Origin: Anisus vortex
Lineage: Eukaryota; Mollusca; Gastropoda; Planorbidae
Assembly: GCA_949126835.1 (NCBI GenBank)
Contig: OX421502.1
Coordinates: forward strand, 40,075,473 to 40,139,472
Length of the DNA stretch: 64,000 bases
Reading direction: 5' to 3'
Shown: piece after piece, positions 23,615-35,705 of the stretch
How the letters are laid out: the number at the start of each line of letters is the position of its first letter
How positions within the stretch are numbered: the first letter of the stretch is position 1
The notes under the pieces: generated by a model
The model's input: only the letters and a program-made list of their open reading frames with translations
Told to the model about the DNA's origin: nothing
The model's database searches: none
Program-made: the position numbers and the translations under genes

Positions 23615-26600
23615 GCTTGGCTTCTGCCATTATAGGATGTCAGCCGGTGTCTGCAAAATGCACAAAAATAAAGGAATAAGTCCCCCCCCCCCCCCATAAT
23701 TAAACCCATCAGATTCGTGAAAACTACTAACTAAACGGATATCCGGAACAATTGGACAAAAAAATTATTTTACCAAATTTTATAATTAGTGTAATTCTGA
23801 TAAAGTTTTTATTTTGTATGGTTCCATAACATTGCACATTTACATAGACTGGGACTGGGCTGTATTTAGGATTGTGTGTGTGTGTGGGGGGGCTGTTATC
23901 AATGATCAAATTTATGTGGGGGCCCCTCGTGGCCTCGCCCCTTTCTTCCGACATTGCTGTGTTAGCCTATGTTTTGGTATGTGTGGGGGCCCCTGTTCCA
24001 TGAAACAGAACTAAAGACGCCTCTGACTTGGGAAAAGGGGGGGGGGGTCAGAAAGAATAACATCGCTGCTAACTGTATTCTACTATCTCTGTATTCTTCT
24101 ATGCAGAATTCTACTTGAAGTGAAAATGTAGATATCAGCCGTATTTTTTGAGCCCATTTCCTTTCAAGGAGCCAATGAATTATTGGCGTTACATGTACAC
24201 AGACTTCCAGTCTTATATAAGTTTGTTCAATGGCATGTCCGGGTCACCGTTTGAATGAAGTTTATTGTTTACTGCCTCGTAGCAGTCGTCATAGCCTATA
24301 CCTGCGCGTATTGCTGAGTTTTGCATGGCGAGGTAATACATGTTGGTGTTGTGTAGCTGATGTACATTTTTGTGTGTAAATAGTTTGTACGCAGCCACTA
24401 TACACACAGATAAGTAAAGAAAGAGTATAGGCCTGTACAGATTATCATTTGAAAGGTAAATAATAAATGTACAAGGTGTGTCTGTGTGTAGAAAGAAAGG
24501 GAGACAAACACTGACTTGACCACACCTACATTGCCAGAATCGCCACCTACTTGACCTTAGGTTCGACTGGTTAAATAAAACAACAACGGACTATTAAAGA
24601 TGGACTAGTTCAATACAATCTCAGTTTCTAGCTTCGTTTTTTTACTACCATGGTTCTGGTAAGAGTTTTTTTCGCCCTGTTTGAGAGAATCGGAATATGT
24701 TGAAATCCTAAGTGTTTATCAAAGCCCATACAATTCTGTGTACGCCATATTTGTTTCGTTTCACCGTTCACCAAGCGACAAACTATCGGATCTCACTGTG
24801 AAGGTCGCGACCTTTGCCCTCATTAGTTAGTACGCTGTCGAGATAATAAGCCGAATCTGTTGTGGGGCATATTTGTCACCTGGCACCTGCTCCAACTCAT
24901 GCACCGCCCCACCTCACGGCGCCACACAAAATAAAAAAAACTGTTTTTTTTTAGTACAATGAGTAGATCTAGTCTATTATCGTCCAGAGATGGACAAAAA
25001 AAAATGTTTTATGGTGTCTAAATAGGCCTATACTTCCCATAATGCGGAGTTCCAGCATGTACACACACGGATGTGCATTGGTTGGTCAGCGGCTTGAGAT
25101 ATACATCCAGGCCGGATATCATGTTCATGCTGAAGTAGCCTACCGTCCTTTAAAGTGTTATCACATGCCGTCTCCGACCAAGCAGAGCTCACGGGAGCTT
25201 GATAGGGAGAGATTGTAGGCCCCCCCCCCACTCCCTCACTGTGTACACGAATTGAAGCTATAGCCGCCCCCACCCCCACCCCCCACCTCCACACACTCAT
25301 ACAATGTATCTGTCGCGTTTCCTCCTCTTAAATCTCATATCTAACACGAGAAGGCAAAGTTTTTGAACCGAGGTTGTTGGTTTTAACATTAACATAAAAA
25401 AAAAATGTGCGTTGACTTTGTGATTTAAAACATTCAGTGTAAACGTCAGGATGTAGCCTACAGATATTTATTTGAAAAACATATTTTTTTACCCTCTAAT
25501 TACAATTAAAATGAACCCGGGGGAGGGACAATGACATAATTATTATTTGACAATATGTTACTGTGCTTGGTGGATTAGATTTCCCCAACAGTATCGCATG
25601 GAACAGATGGACAAGTTTCATCTTATCGGCATGCCAGTGATACCGTCAAGGAAATACCAACTCTTGTATGTGTGTGTGTGTGGGGGGGTGACAGGGAGAT
25701 ATGAGAAATTGAAAGAGATAGCGCCCCCCCCCCCCCCCACACACACACACACGATAGAGACTTTGGGAAATGGAGGGAAACAGCCAATTAGTAATAAGTT
25801 ACATGAAACACATTTGAAGAGATTGTTTGGTGTGTAACTGATCCACCAATCCTCTCTAGTCACGTGTCATCAGTAGACCGTGCAAAGCTCACAACGGCGA
25901 ACATTGTTGTTGTTGTTTTGTTTTTTTTAACTAACGTAGCACACAAGACTACCAAACAAATATGACACAGTAAGTCGTATGGCGAAAAAGTAAAATGTTT
26001 CCCAGAGAGAGGGCGGGGTGGAGGTTTAGACACTGTTGTATGAACGGCTTTATAGGTCTATGTGACTGGCAACGCCAAGGACGTGCTATTGTGTAGGGTC
26101 TATAACTTGTACATTGAACACACGGTTGGCGTGTCGTTGCTAAAACACACCATGTTTGATGTGCTATAACTACACGTGTAGCCATGGTTTGTGTGCTTAT
26201 ATAACACGCGCGCAAGCATGTTAATCCGATAGCAATGTGTGTGTGTGGTCATACTAGTCACACGGAGACACACGTGTCATTATTCGCCGTATGACACACT
26301 GACATATATAGATTGCAGTTTGTGACAACTGAATACGTTGTACATGTATATGGAATCGTTGCTTTTAAGTTTGGATATCCGGGACAACACTGGGAAAATA
26401 TTGAAACACAAGTGGCATGACCTCACTCATTAATCAAATATGTTTATCTAAATAGCATTGGATTTTCCCGATTTGTCAAGTATGAGTACAATTATCAAGA
26501 CTATCAATCCTTCTCCTCCAGTCATTATAATACGAATACTATAGTCAGTATGATAAAGTGTATAATCACCACTTAGTCGATACATTTTGAAGTGGCCTTA

Positions 26601-27085
26601 CCGTATTGGACCATTTCAAATGCAGGGCCGATTTGAAAACAATGAACAGGAGAAGTCGAAACAAAATATTCCACGAAATGTGAATACTCAACACAAGTTG
26701 TAACATTGACAAGATGCAGAAGTCCACATAGTGATACACTATTTATTTATAGAGCGCGGTATCCATGACAACTCACTGCTCACCCGGAGGTATATGAATG
26801 AGGCACTGGGTTTCAAAAAATGCCAACTGGAAAAAGAGGAAGAGATGGCGGGGAGGGACAAGGCCCGTGCTGTGTCGTCACGCCGCCCCCAAAGAAACGG
26901 GCGCCCCAAGAGACAAACGTTGAATGTCACACATCTTTTTGCGACACATGGGGAGAGGGGGGCGCTGGTGTTCACTCCCTCCTCCCTTCCACCCCTTGCG
27001 CCGTTTAAGTTCGGCTCAGTGCAAGTGGGGGATGCTAGGGGACCGTGCCTGCACGTGTCAAATAAAACTAAAAAAGGAGGGGATG
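23615..27085. other. Non-coding stretch with C/G runs and a GT/G hairpin
   Basis: No gene recognised. G/C runs at 23682-23695, 24038-24047, 25220-25229 and 25724-25738. 25668-25752 holds a (TG)nG7 and C15(AC)n inverted pair. 26840-27060 is GC-richer, but its open frames have no recognisable domain. Confidence 0.5.
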
Positions 27086-27280
27086 GGAGGAATGGACAGG
27101 GTAATTTAGGAAAAATATGTGAGGGGGGGGGGGAGGAATGGACAGGGTAATTTAGGAAAAATATGTGAGGGGGGGGGGGGGGGAGGAATGGACAGGGTAA
27201 TTTAGGAAAAATATGTGAGGGGGGGGGAGGAATGGACAGGGTAATTTAGGAAAAATATGTGAGAGGGGGGGGGGGGAGGG
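27086..27280. repeat. Tandem repeat, ~45-bp unit with variable G run, 4 copies
   Basis: Unit GAGGAATGGACAGGG then TAATTTAGGAAAAATATGTG, followed by a G run of differing length in each copy. Confidence 0.92.
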
Positions 27281-27558
27281 CTAAAAAGGGAGACAATGAA
27301 AGACATGATCCTGAGCCCAGTTCCTACAATATTGATTCAAACACTGGCCTGTGCTAGACTTAAAGAGAGAGAGAGAGTTGGGGGCCTAGAGCCTGCATTT
27401 TGTGTGTAGTGTTATACTGCACCATGTCTTGTTTGTGAGGGACAAAATGACCAGGGTGCCAGAGATGTTTTAGAAACACATTTGCACGTCTTCGTGTGCA
27501 TGTCTTTTCGATCCCAAGCAATAAGAATTGAGACTGTCAGCCTGGCCACAATTTGATC

Positions 27559-27643
27559 AAAAGTAACCCGTATGTAAAAGTAACCCGTATGTAAAAGTAA
27601 CCCGTATGTAAAAGTAACCCGTATGTAAAAGTAACCCGTATGT
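27559..27643. repeat. Tandem repeat, 17-bp unit, 5 copies
   Basis: Unit AGTAACCCGTATGTAAA; the last copy diverges into TCTATATC. Confidence 0.93.
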
Positions 27644-27670
27644 CTATATCTGTATATACAATGTAGAGTT

Positions 27671-27910
27671 GGGGCCCGGTAATCGAGCGGCAGTGCATTG
27701 GGCCGACGTATTAAAGGTTCTGGGTTCGAACCCTGGTGAAGGCCAGGATTTGTTCCTCGAGACTGAGTCTACCCATCTCTGGTATTCTGGGGTCAAGTAA
27801 AGGCGGCTAGGCATTGTGCTGTCCACACACATTCCCTAGTATGCGGTGGCCAAGGAAACTGCTTCACCGACCCTATGGATAAATTTGGTCCGGCGGATTT
27901 CTTTACTTAC
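27671..27910 (+). mobile_element. tRNA-derived SINE, family A
   Basis: Box A-like ATCGAGCGGCAGTGC, box B GGTTCGAACCC, body GTCTACCCATCTCTGG, GGCGGCTAGGCATTGTGCTG, ACTGCTTCACC, ending GGTCCGGCGGATTTC then TTTACTTAC. Confidence 0.83.
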
Positions 27911-28266
27911 ATTGTATAGTGTAGAATAAACAGTGGGAAAGAAGAAATGCTTGTCTTGTTATTTGAACGGCCCGTTGTCTCGGTAATACAAAATTACATG
28001 GTAATTTATACTATTTATAGTGCAGTGCTTTCACATTTTTTAAAAACAGTGGAAATACAAAATTTTAAAAGAAGCGCATGGTCCCGGTCTGACGTCATCA
28101 TCCACCCGTGACCTCAAGAGAGTTGACGTTCGCCATGACCTGTTCCAAATTTGACACAACCCCTCACTCTCCCCCCCCCCCCCTTGTTTCATATTTCCAG
28201 CTATGTTGTTGTTTTTTAATGGTGCATAAGCTGGTTATGGTCGGGTGGGTTAGTCACCGGGCGACA
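27911..28266. other. Non-coding stretch
   Basis: No gene. A 13-C run at about 28170. Confidence 0.5.
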
Positions 28267-28270
28267 TTAA

Positions 28271-28719
28271 AGACCAAGTGAAGAGCTTTTTATCAAAATT
28301 GAGTTAACATTTGATTTTGATAGTAAATAGTGTATTCAGTATCTGAATGTTAAAAAAAACATTTATACAAAATATCAAAGATACATTTTAAGTAATTAGT
28401 TCAATATTTGCACTTAAATGTGTGTGTTTTTCGGAAGATTACTCCAAATCTCGTAGCCATTTGAGATGTTTTTATTTCCGGCAATATAGGAAAGTGACGT
28501 AACATAAAGGATTCCGACTAGGAAAAATGAATATTGTCACGTGTTTTGAATCTATTGCCACATGTTTTGAATCTTTTCCCGGTTCTTATTTTTAACAAAA
28601 TGGTTAAATATAGATTTATAGCGTCTATTTTTATTTATTTATTTCCCTTGTGATACGTCACTGCCGTATGAGGCTATTCCAAATCTCGTTCCTTTGAGAA
28701 AAACCTCTTCACTTGGTCT
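28271..28719. mobile_element. 449-bp TTAA-flanked MITE
   Basis: The left end AGACCAAGTGAAGAGCTTTT and the right end (reverse complement AGACCAAGTGAAGAGGTTTT) form ~25-bp terminal inverted repeats with one or two mismatches. Each end abuts TTAA (28267-28270 and 28720-28723), the target duplication of piggyBac- and Kolobok-type transposons. There is no transposase frame, so it is non-autonomous. Two internal CCAAATCTCGT motifs lie at 28444 and 28679. Confidence 0.82.
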
Positions 28720-28723
28720 TTAA

Positions 28724-29140
28724 ATTTCCGCTGAAGCGTTTCCTGTAAGCCTACACTTTGTTATGGTTGGACGGTGCACGCACCGGAAGTGGACCATTTT
28801 AACAGACGCAATTGCCTCAATTTAACTTTTTCCATCGCCATTTGACAAAACGAATACCGGTGTGTGTGGGGGGATAGTCTAGGTTTGCTTTCTGTGGGGT
28901 CAGTTTGTGTGTGTGTGTGTGACAGCTTTGTTTACAGACACACGTTGTACCGGTTAACTCTTTAGTGTAACCAGACGGGGGGGGGGGGGGGGGCGCTGTA
29001 GCGATGTACGTTCTGCGTCACTGAACAGACCAAAACAATCCATGCGAAGCGCTGTTCTTTATCCATTCAACCAGGACCACGAAATGCATTAATATACTTC
29101 TGCTTACAGCTTATAATTTCTTAGTGTGTTTCTTATTTTA
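28724..29140. other. Non-coding stretch
   Basis: No gene. A GT patch at 28905-28921 and a 17-G run at about 28977-28993. Confidence 0.5.
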
Positions 29141-29307
29141 TATATTACAGACGCTCCTTCTATAAAGAAGATTATTGCGTCCTACGTTCATCCGTGGTCC
29201 GAGTCTAGTCTTGCATTTTTTATTAATGTTTGAAATAATGTTAAGTTACTGGTTTTCTTGGTTTGTTCAGGCAACCCATTCCATGCCCGAATGCCACTCG
29301 GGATGGT
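29141..29307 (-). mobile_element. LINE 3'-end fragment (CR1/Jockey-like)
   Basis: Minus strand reads CATCCCGAGTGGCATTCGGG, CATGGAATGGGTTGCC, CAAGACTAGACTCGGACCAC and GGAGCGTCTGTAATATATAA, the same order as the 58-kb copy. It is the 3' terminus only. Confidence 0.78.
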
Positions 29308-29990
29308 AAGAAATTACGATAAAACACAAAAGAAACGTTGGCGTCGTGTCTTGACTATCACACGTAGTCTTATCTCATGCGTAGCCACTGCGTGGCGGTG
29401 ACATAACCAACACGAGTGTTAAGGTGTGTTTTCATTCTGTGTGTCGGCCCTCGGGGCATTTCAGGTCGTACTGGAGGGACAAGATTGTGTCAAAGGGAGA
29501 GAACCGACTTAGCACTGAAAGTGTCGCCTCGTTCAATCTTAGGCGCGATAATAATATGACAAAATGGACAATTGGACCAAGTGCCCGCTCCGTGGTACAT
29601 GTGACCAGTGGGCGATGAGAAGACCACTAGTAACTGGGCCAAATGGCTTCTAACTCATGACGTCATACCGTGACGTTGTTTACCTATCCCAGGATTAAAT
29701 AGGCTTTATATCAGATCTATCCTTAGCGTTTCTGTATATATGGTTCATGTACACATACTATAAACATGAAAAGGGAAGAGTGATCGAGTCTATACTAGAT
29801 CTATACTAGACAGTGTGCAGCATCTGACGTTGTGTGCAGTTACATGACTAAACAAAACATTTTTAATCTTTAGGGAAATATTTGCTTACAACTTTAGTTG
29901 ACTTCACGAAATTGTCCTTATAATGAAACTTGCCGAACATAGAATTTGACTACTATTAACTACTGTTTGTTGTATTTTGTTATCTATAAA
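29308..29990. other. Non-coding stretch
   Basis: No gene. Moderate GC at 29390-29640, with no recognisable domain in the frames. Confidence 0.5.
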
Positions 29991-30110
29991 TATAAAGTTG
30001 GATGTTTGTGTCAATTTCGATACCCATTGGTCAATATCAAGACACGTGACCTAATTATTTATACTTTTAGGCCTTTTTAACTACATGTATTTTTTTATTC
30101 CTTCACTTGT
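29991..30110 (+). repeat. Conserved upstream block of tRNA-Asp-like element, copy 1
   Basis: The first ~55 bp (GTTGGATGTTTGTGTCAATT, then CGATACCCATTGGTCAAT, then CAAGACACGTGAC) match 60574 onward with about one difference. The following ~65 bp diverge. It includes an ATTGG (inverted CCAAT) and a CACGTG. Confidence 0.75.
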
Positions 30111-30180
30111 GCTCCGTAGTATAGTGGTAAGAATCCCCGCCTGACACCCGGGTGGCCTGGGTTCGATTCTTCTTACGGTC
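30111..30180 (+). pseudogene. tRNA-Asp-like sequence, copy 1
   Basis: Has TAGTATAGTGGTAAGAATC (box A region), CCCGCCTGACACCCGGG (anticodon arm) and GGTTCGATTC (box B). It resembles eukaryotic tRNA-Asp, but the anticodon position reads GAC rather than GTC, and the T stem and acceptor stem pair poorly. I therefore call it a tRNA-derived pseudogene or SINE head, not a working tRNA. A rare tRNA-Val(GAC) is the unlikely alternative. Confidence 0.65.
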
Positions 30181-30270
30181 ATTTTGTTTGTAACGAAAAT
30201 GTAGACTAATTGTATCTCCCCCCCCCCCGTGCTACTTTGCTAGTTAAAAATATTTTTGATAGAGAGCGTG

Positions 30271-30385
30271 TGATAACAACCATACAGACATACAGATAGA
30301 TCTAGACTCTAGATCTACACAACTTGATGATAACAACCATACAGACATACAGATAGATCTAGACTCTAGATCTACACAACTTGAC
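30271..30385. repeat. 57-bp direct duplication
   Basis: Two copies at 30271 and 30328, each with the palindromic AGATCTAGACTCTAGATCT region. Confidence 0.9.
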
Positions 30386-30568
30386 TAGAGCCAGTAGAAC
30401 TCGGGCCGAGTTCGGGAGACAAAGGAAGGGGGGGGGGATGGGGCAAAGTTTAATAACAGGGGAGAGTCTGTAATAGACGTTATATAAAAGCTAAATGGCC
30501 GCATACATTGTTTACTCAAAAGCTGAGGGACAACCAGGTATATTACTATTTTATTAATCAAAAATCAA

Positions 30569-30648
30569 ACAAACACACAGTTAGTCCTACAAACACACAG
30601 TTAGTCCTACAAACACACAGTTAGTCCTACAAACACACAGTCAGTCCG
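30569..30648. repeat. Tandem repeat, 20-bp unit, 4 copies
   Basis: Unit ACAAACACACAGTTAGTCCT; the last copy has CAGTCCG. Confidence 0.92.
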
Positions 30649-31619
30649 AATGAAACTTTTGTCAACGAAAATGTTCAATGGTAATAAAAAACAAAAACAA
30701 TAAACATTTTAAACTTTATGGAGCCTTAGGCCTTTTTAAAACGGTAGTGGTAGGAATAGGCCTAGACTTTTAACCAGGTAGGCAATTTATATAGTATAAT
30801 ATAATATAATAACCTAAGTCTTAATAATAAGTTATAAGTATAAGGAATAGGATGCTAAAATGTTATGTTTAGTTAGAGGCAGCGTTCTGTAATGTATAGG
30901 CATACTCAAAGAGTTAATAGATCTATGTTGAATTTAACTTTTAGCCTTAACGTTTTCCGTTTAGAACAAACCCATGAACATGAAGTAAACAAAGTATAAC
31001 GAACCTTTTTACTTTAGAACTGTGGGAAGTTCTGTGCGCCACACGCTAAAGTTAAAAAACAATATCCTTTCACTTAGTTAAATCCAGATCACTGGCGTCA
31101 TTAATAGTTCTGTGTTTACTTTTTGTATGAAAATCTTCCGAGCACAGGAAGGCAATGTGTGTTTGAAAGATGTATGCTACTGGCAGACTACACACAGGCT
31201 ACAACAAGGACACGCTGAATGGATTAGGATTAGATGTGCAGTAGTGTGTGCACCTGTCTGACCTTGTCACGGCGCGACACACTGTGTTTTTACCCCCTCT
31301 CCTCCTCCGCGTGTTGAGGCGGACTCTCTAGGCTTGTGTCTTGTTATTACTTGTGTTAATATGCGCCCCTCGCTTCTCTTCCCTTCGCACCTCTTCCTCA
31401 CCCGCTCCCCGCGTCTTCTCGGGGGCAGTGTTTTGACTGGTAATTCTATACGCCCAGTGCCCAGTACCGACGCCAGAAGGAGTGAGCCCCTAGGGGGGGG
31501 GGGGGTTTGATATTTGTTCTACTCATTGCCCGTCTTACTAGTCTTAGCCTACTATCTGGTGTTTTCTTACAATCTCAGATAGGCCTACTTTATATAAATT
31601 TTTCCATCTCCTATCTCGA

Positions 31620-31752
31620 GGAAATCCAGTAACTTAACATCATTTAAAACATTGAAATAAAAATGCAAGACTAGACTCGGACCACGGATGAGCGTAGGAC
31701 GCAATAAACTTCTTCACAGAAGGATGAAGGAGCGTCTGTAATGTATAAGATC
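31620..31752 (+). mobile_element. LINE 3'-end fragment (CR1/Jockey-like)
   Basis: Matches from CCAGTAACTTAACATC through CAAGACTAGACTCGGACCAC to GGAGCGTCTGTAATGTATAA. Frame broken. Confidence 0.75.
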
Positions 31753-31888
31753 TCTATCTATCTGGCCTTTTCCTCCTATTTCTGATATATCTGGTGTTTT
31801 CTTTCTTTTTCCGATAGGCCTTTATATTTGGTAGGCCGTAGGACTCTAGTTTCTTTATATTTCTTATTGGTCAACTATCGTGTGTTTT

Positions 31889-32381
31889 CTATCTGTGATA
31901 GGCCTACTATCCTGTGCTTACAATGATACAATGTGATGTTTTCTATCTGTGATACTATCATGTGCTTACAATGATACAATGTGATGTTTTCAATCTGTGA
32001 TACTGTCATGTGCTTACAATGATACAATGTGAGGTTTTCTATCTGTGATACTATCATGTGCTTACAATGATACAATGTGATGTTTTCTATCTGTGATACT
32101 ATCATGTGCTTACAATGATACAATGTGATGTTTTCTATCTGTGATACTATCCTGTGCTTACAATGATACAATGTGATGTTTTCCCTATCTGTGATACTAT
32201 CCTGTGCTTACAATGATACAATGTGATGTTTTCCCTATCTGTGATACTATCATGTGCTTACAATGATACAATGTGATGTTTTCTATCTGTGATACTATCC
32301 TGTGCTTACAATGATACAATGTGATGTTTTCTATCTGTGATACTATCATGTGCTTACAATGATACAATGTGATGTTTTCTC
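31889..32381. repeat. Tandem repeat, 48-bp unit, ~10 copies
   Basis: Unit holds TATCTGTGATACTATCATG, TGCTTACAATGATACAATG and TGATGTTTTC; two copies have an extra CC before TATCTG, which breaks the minus-strand open frame. ATCATG and ATCCTG variants are mixed. Confidence 0.94.
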
Positions 32382-34091
32382 TCACCGCTCACGTACTCTG
32401 CTCACATTGAAACAGACTTTGAATACTCTCAGTTGATGAGTTGATGGATAACATGACAGAAAGTTGATCACAAGCCAGATTTTCGTTTTTCTTATGGCTG
32501 CGCCCCCTCCTCTCTCACACCTTCATATTCAATTGTTCTTTTTCTGCTCCTACTAAACCACCCCCGGGTTTTCCGCCAATATGTGAATATTCAATGCTGT
32601 TTTACCCCCCCCCCCTTTAAAAAAAAATATCAGTCATGCGTGCCACCTGGTACCCCACTCCCATTGCCGCCATTTGCCGCACCTCAGTTTATATATGTAA
32701 GCCACTCGACTACTGAATATTTTGTGAAATGTTCAATCTCTCCCCCCCCCCCCCCTTACCTCTTCCCCCACAAACACTGACCCGTACATTTATATTGAAG
32801 CGAATCTAAACACTAGTAGGCCTACGTGTTGGTTCTTACACTCTTGTTCTAGTATCTGGCCGGGAGGTAAACTTCACGGCTGTGAATTGTGTATGCGTCA
32901 ATGTGTGAGTGAATGTGTGAATGTGTCTGTTAGTGAATGTGTCTGTTAGTGAATGTGTGTGTGATGTCTCTGTCCTGGAGGAGAGGGGACAATGTTCACG
33001 TTCTGGCCAGATAGATTCTCACAATTCCATAGAAAGTTTGTTAGAAACTGGTGAACGCTGCCTCGCCCTCCCCCCTCTCCCCGGTACTATTTGTCCGACA
33101 GAAGTAGATAATGATGTTCACCAACAGATGAAGTAATGTTTCCTAATTCAACAGATCCTTCTCCCCCCCCCCCCTCAAATGCCCCCTCCCAACTCAAAAC
33201 AATAATTCCTTTACACATCCACGATAAGAAATCAATATACAAATAACAACACAAATTTATATTTTTAGAAGTTTTTTTTAAGTTATCTCATTGCCCCCCC
33301 CCCCCAGTCCCTCCCCCGCTCCCTAAGACGAAAATCCATCCTTACCTTAAACCTACGTAAATAGATGATCTCGCCTTGCCCCCCCCCCCCACCCACGCCA
33401 TTATGTTTATTTTTTTAGCCTTGCTTAGTCAAGACGGTAGGTCGATTTGAAAATATTGCCTGACCTATTACTGATGTGGTCACAGCTGCTGTAGTATAAG
33501 TTCATTATAGTATATGAAACACACACATTACACAATGACACACAAGACCTATTGACTAATGTACCAATTTAAATTGTTTTCGATATTTCTTTTCATTCAG
33601 AAATTAATGAACTGTAATCCATTATTTTGTCTTAAGATCTAACAATATTGTAGTTAGCGTTTATTCGTTACCGAAGCTGATTAAAGTTAGCTTACCTTGT
33701 AAAAGAAGTATTACAAATGAAATGTCGAGCTAAACCTTCACAAACTTACATCACTTTCTATTGTGTGTATTCACTTTCTCTGTCCATCTTCTTACTTCCG
33801 ACTCAACGCGAAACACTTCTTCTTCACTTACTCATCACTATTTAAACGGGTTTTCCCAGAGTGTGCTTTCTTTTCGCGTGTTCAGAACATCACCCCCCCC
33901 CTCCCTCCCCCAGAGCTTTTCTTCCCAACGCAATTATTGGGAATTTTCGAAACGTTCTATTTTTAGTCGTACTCACATTGAAAATGAAAAAACAACAACA
34001 ATACAAAAAATAACACACCAATAACACTGCCTCAAGGGGAAAAAACCTGATATAATCATAATTTACGGATGTCATATCATCAATCTAGATC
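32382..34091. other. Non-coding stretch rich in C runs
   Basis: No gene. C runs at about 32606, 32741, 33164, 33295, 33380 and 33892. A GTGAATGTGTCTGTTA repeat lies at 32900-32960. A degenerate family A SINE 3' end (GAAACTGGTGAACGCTGC) lies near 33045-33065. Confidence 0.5.
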
Positions 34092-34531
34092 TATATGATG
34101 AACTATATGAATAACTATATGATGAACTATATGATGAACTATATGATGAACTATATGATGAACTATATGATGAACTATATGATGAACTATATGATGAATT
34201 ATATGATGAACTATATGATGAACTATATGATGAACTATATGATGATCTATATGATGAACTATATGATGAACTATATGATGAACTATATGACGAACTATAT
34301 GATTAACTACCGTATATGATGAACTATATGATGAACTATATGATGAACTATATGATGAACTATATGATGAACTATATGATGATCTATATGATGAACTATA
34401 TGATGAACTATATGATGAACTATATGACAAACTATATGATTAACTATATGATGAACTATATGATGAACTATATGATGATCTATATGATGAACTATATGAT
34501 GAACTATATGATGAACTATATGATGAACTAT
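34092..34531. repeat. Tandem repeat, 12-bp unit, ~36 copies
   Basis: Unit TATATGATGAAC with GATC, GACAAAC and GATTAAC variants; a CCG insertion near 34311 shifts the reading frame. Open frames on both strands are by-products of the 12-bp period. Confidence 0.95.
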
Positions 34532-34540
34532 GTTAAAGGT

Positions 34541-34775
34541 ATTTTGCTACGTGGAGAGAATCTGAGACAAAAGAGTCTTTTAAAAAGAGCTTGAAGACCT
34601 TCCTCGTTGGCTAGTGGCTGTGTGCCTTACATACCAATACAACTGGCTAGTGGCTGTGTGCCTTACATACCAATACAACTGCCACTGCAATTTATTCCAA
34701 GAGCGAACTGAGCACGCTGAATGTAATAGCATGGATAGAAGCGCTATATAAAAAAACGTTATTATTATTATTAGT
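34541..34775 (+). mobile_element. LINE C-terminus and 3' end, second subfamily
   Basis: One frame reads ESETKESFKKSLKTFLVG then stop, which resembles LINE ORF2 C-termini. It ends AGCGCTATATAAAAAAACG followed by (TTA)n. A 36-bp direct duplication (GGCTAGTGGCTGTGTGCC start) occurs at 34609 and 34645. Confidence 0.6.
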
Positions 34776-35705
34776 CACCAAAACTAAACAACTATTCATC
34801 ATATTCTGGTAAACTTCAACAAATGATGTCCTTTAACTTTAATCTATGCTCGACATCTGTTTAATGAAACTAAATGCGTTGCAATGACCACACAGTCTCA
34901 TGGTATTACGAGTCCTCTAAAATCTTGTGACTCGTCGCGCACAGTGTAGCATGTCTTTAGTGTTCCCTTGCAATCTATAACACGAGAAGCCGGCCACATA
35001 CTGTCACAGTTTGTCATGAAAGTGGTCAGAGTGGTGGCAGTCAGGTGATGACAGATTTGACCAAACATGACCACCAGGTCACTGGCAGGGTCACTAACTG
35101 TAAATTGTCTTGTTAAGCATCAAACAACATGCATCTGCTGTATTGTTGCTACATGACTAACATATTATTATATTATGGCTAAATAAATACGAAACAGAAA
35201 TCAATTTCATTCTTTCTCTCATTCTTTCTTTAGTTCTTTCCTTTTTACTTCTTTGTGTCATTTTCTTCTTTCAATCTTTTTTTTTTTCTGTTTTTATTGA
35301 TTCTCCATCTTTCTCTCTATCTGTCTCTTTTTCTGTCTTTCCTTGTGTCTTTTTTTTCATTTTTTTCCCAGTTCTTCCCAGTTTTTGTTAGAACCACCAC
35401 AAGTCTTAATGTACTGACATTTACGATGGCCATAAAATTTGCCAGTTTATTGAGTTATTGCTATTGACTTTTATTCTTTCCCCCCTCTATAAGTAAACAG
35501 AGCCTCTAATTCAACAGTTGAGTTGTTTTTCCATTAAGTCCATTTAAACTGCTGGCGTGAGTACGTGACGTAGACACTGGTTGCTGGAGCTATGTCCTTG
35601 AAGCATCCGTGTGTAAATGTTTGCCCCCACCAACCCATCCCTCAATATCATCCCACAAATTTGTAAGCTCTTAGAACGCCTCAATGTAACACAACCTACA
35701 CATCA
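34776..35705. other. Non-coding stretch; pyrimidine-rich at 35200-35400
   Basis: No gene. The plus strand is dominated by TTCTTT and TTTTT tracts at 35205-35400. Confidence 0.5.

Larger units (their letters stand above)
30181..31619. other. Non-coding stretch with two small duplications
   Basis: A 57-bp direct duplication (TGATAACAACCATACAGAC start) lies at 30271-30385. A 20-bp repeat x4 (ACAAACACACAGTTAGTCCT) lies at 30569-30648. 31260-31460 is GC/CpG-richer without a recognised gene. G/C runs at 30221, 30428 and 31493. Confidence 0.6.

Noticed and set aside
22525..23709. 394-codon minus-strand open frame with a hydrophobic 15-residue repeat
   Set aside because: It is the 45-bp minisatellite read in a stop-free frame; flanks have no coding features.
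34080..34594. MMNY, SSYS and VHHI repeat open frames
   Set aside because: By-products of the 12-bp array on both strands.
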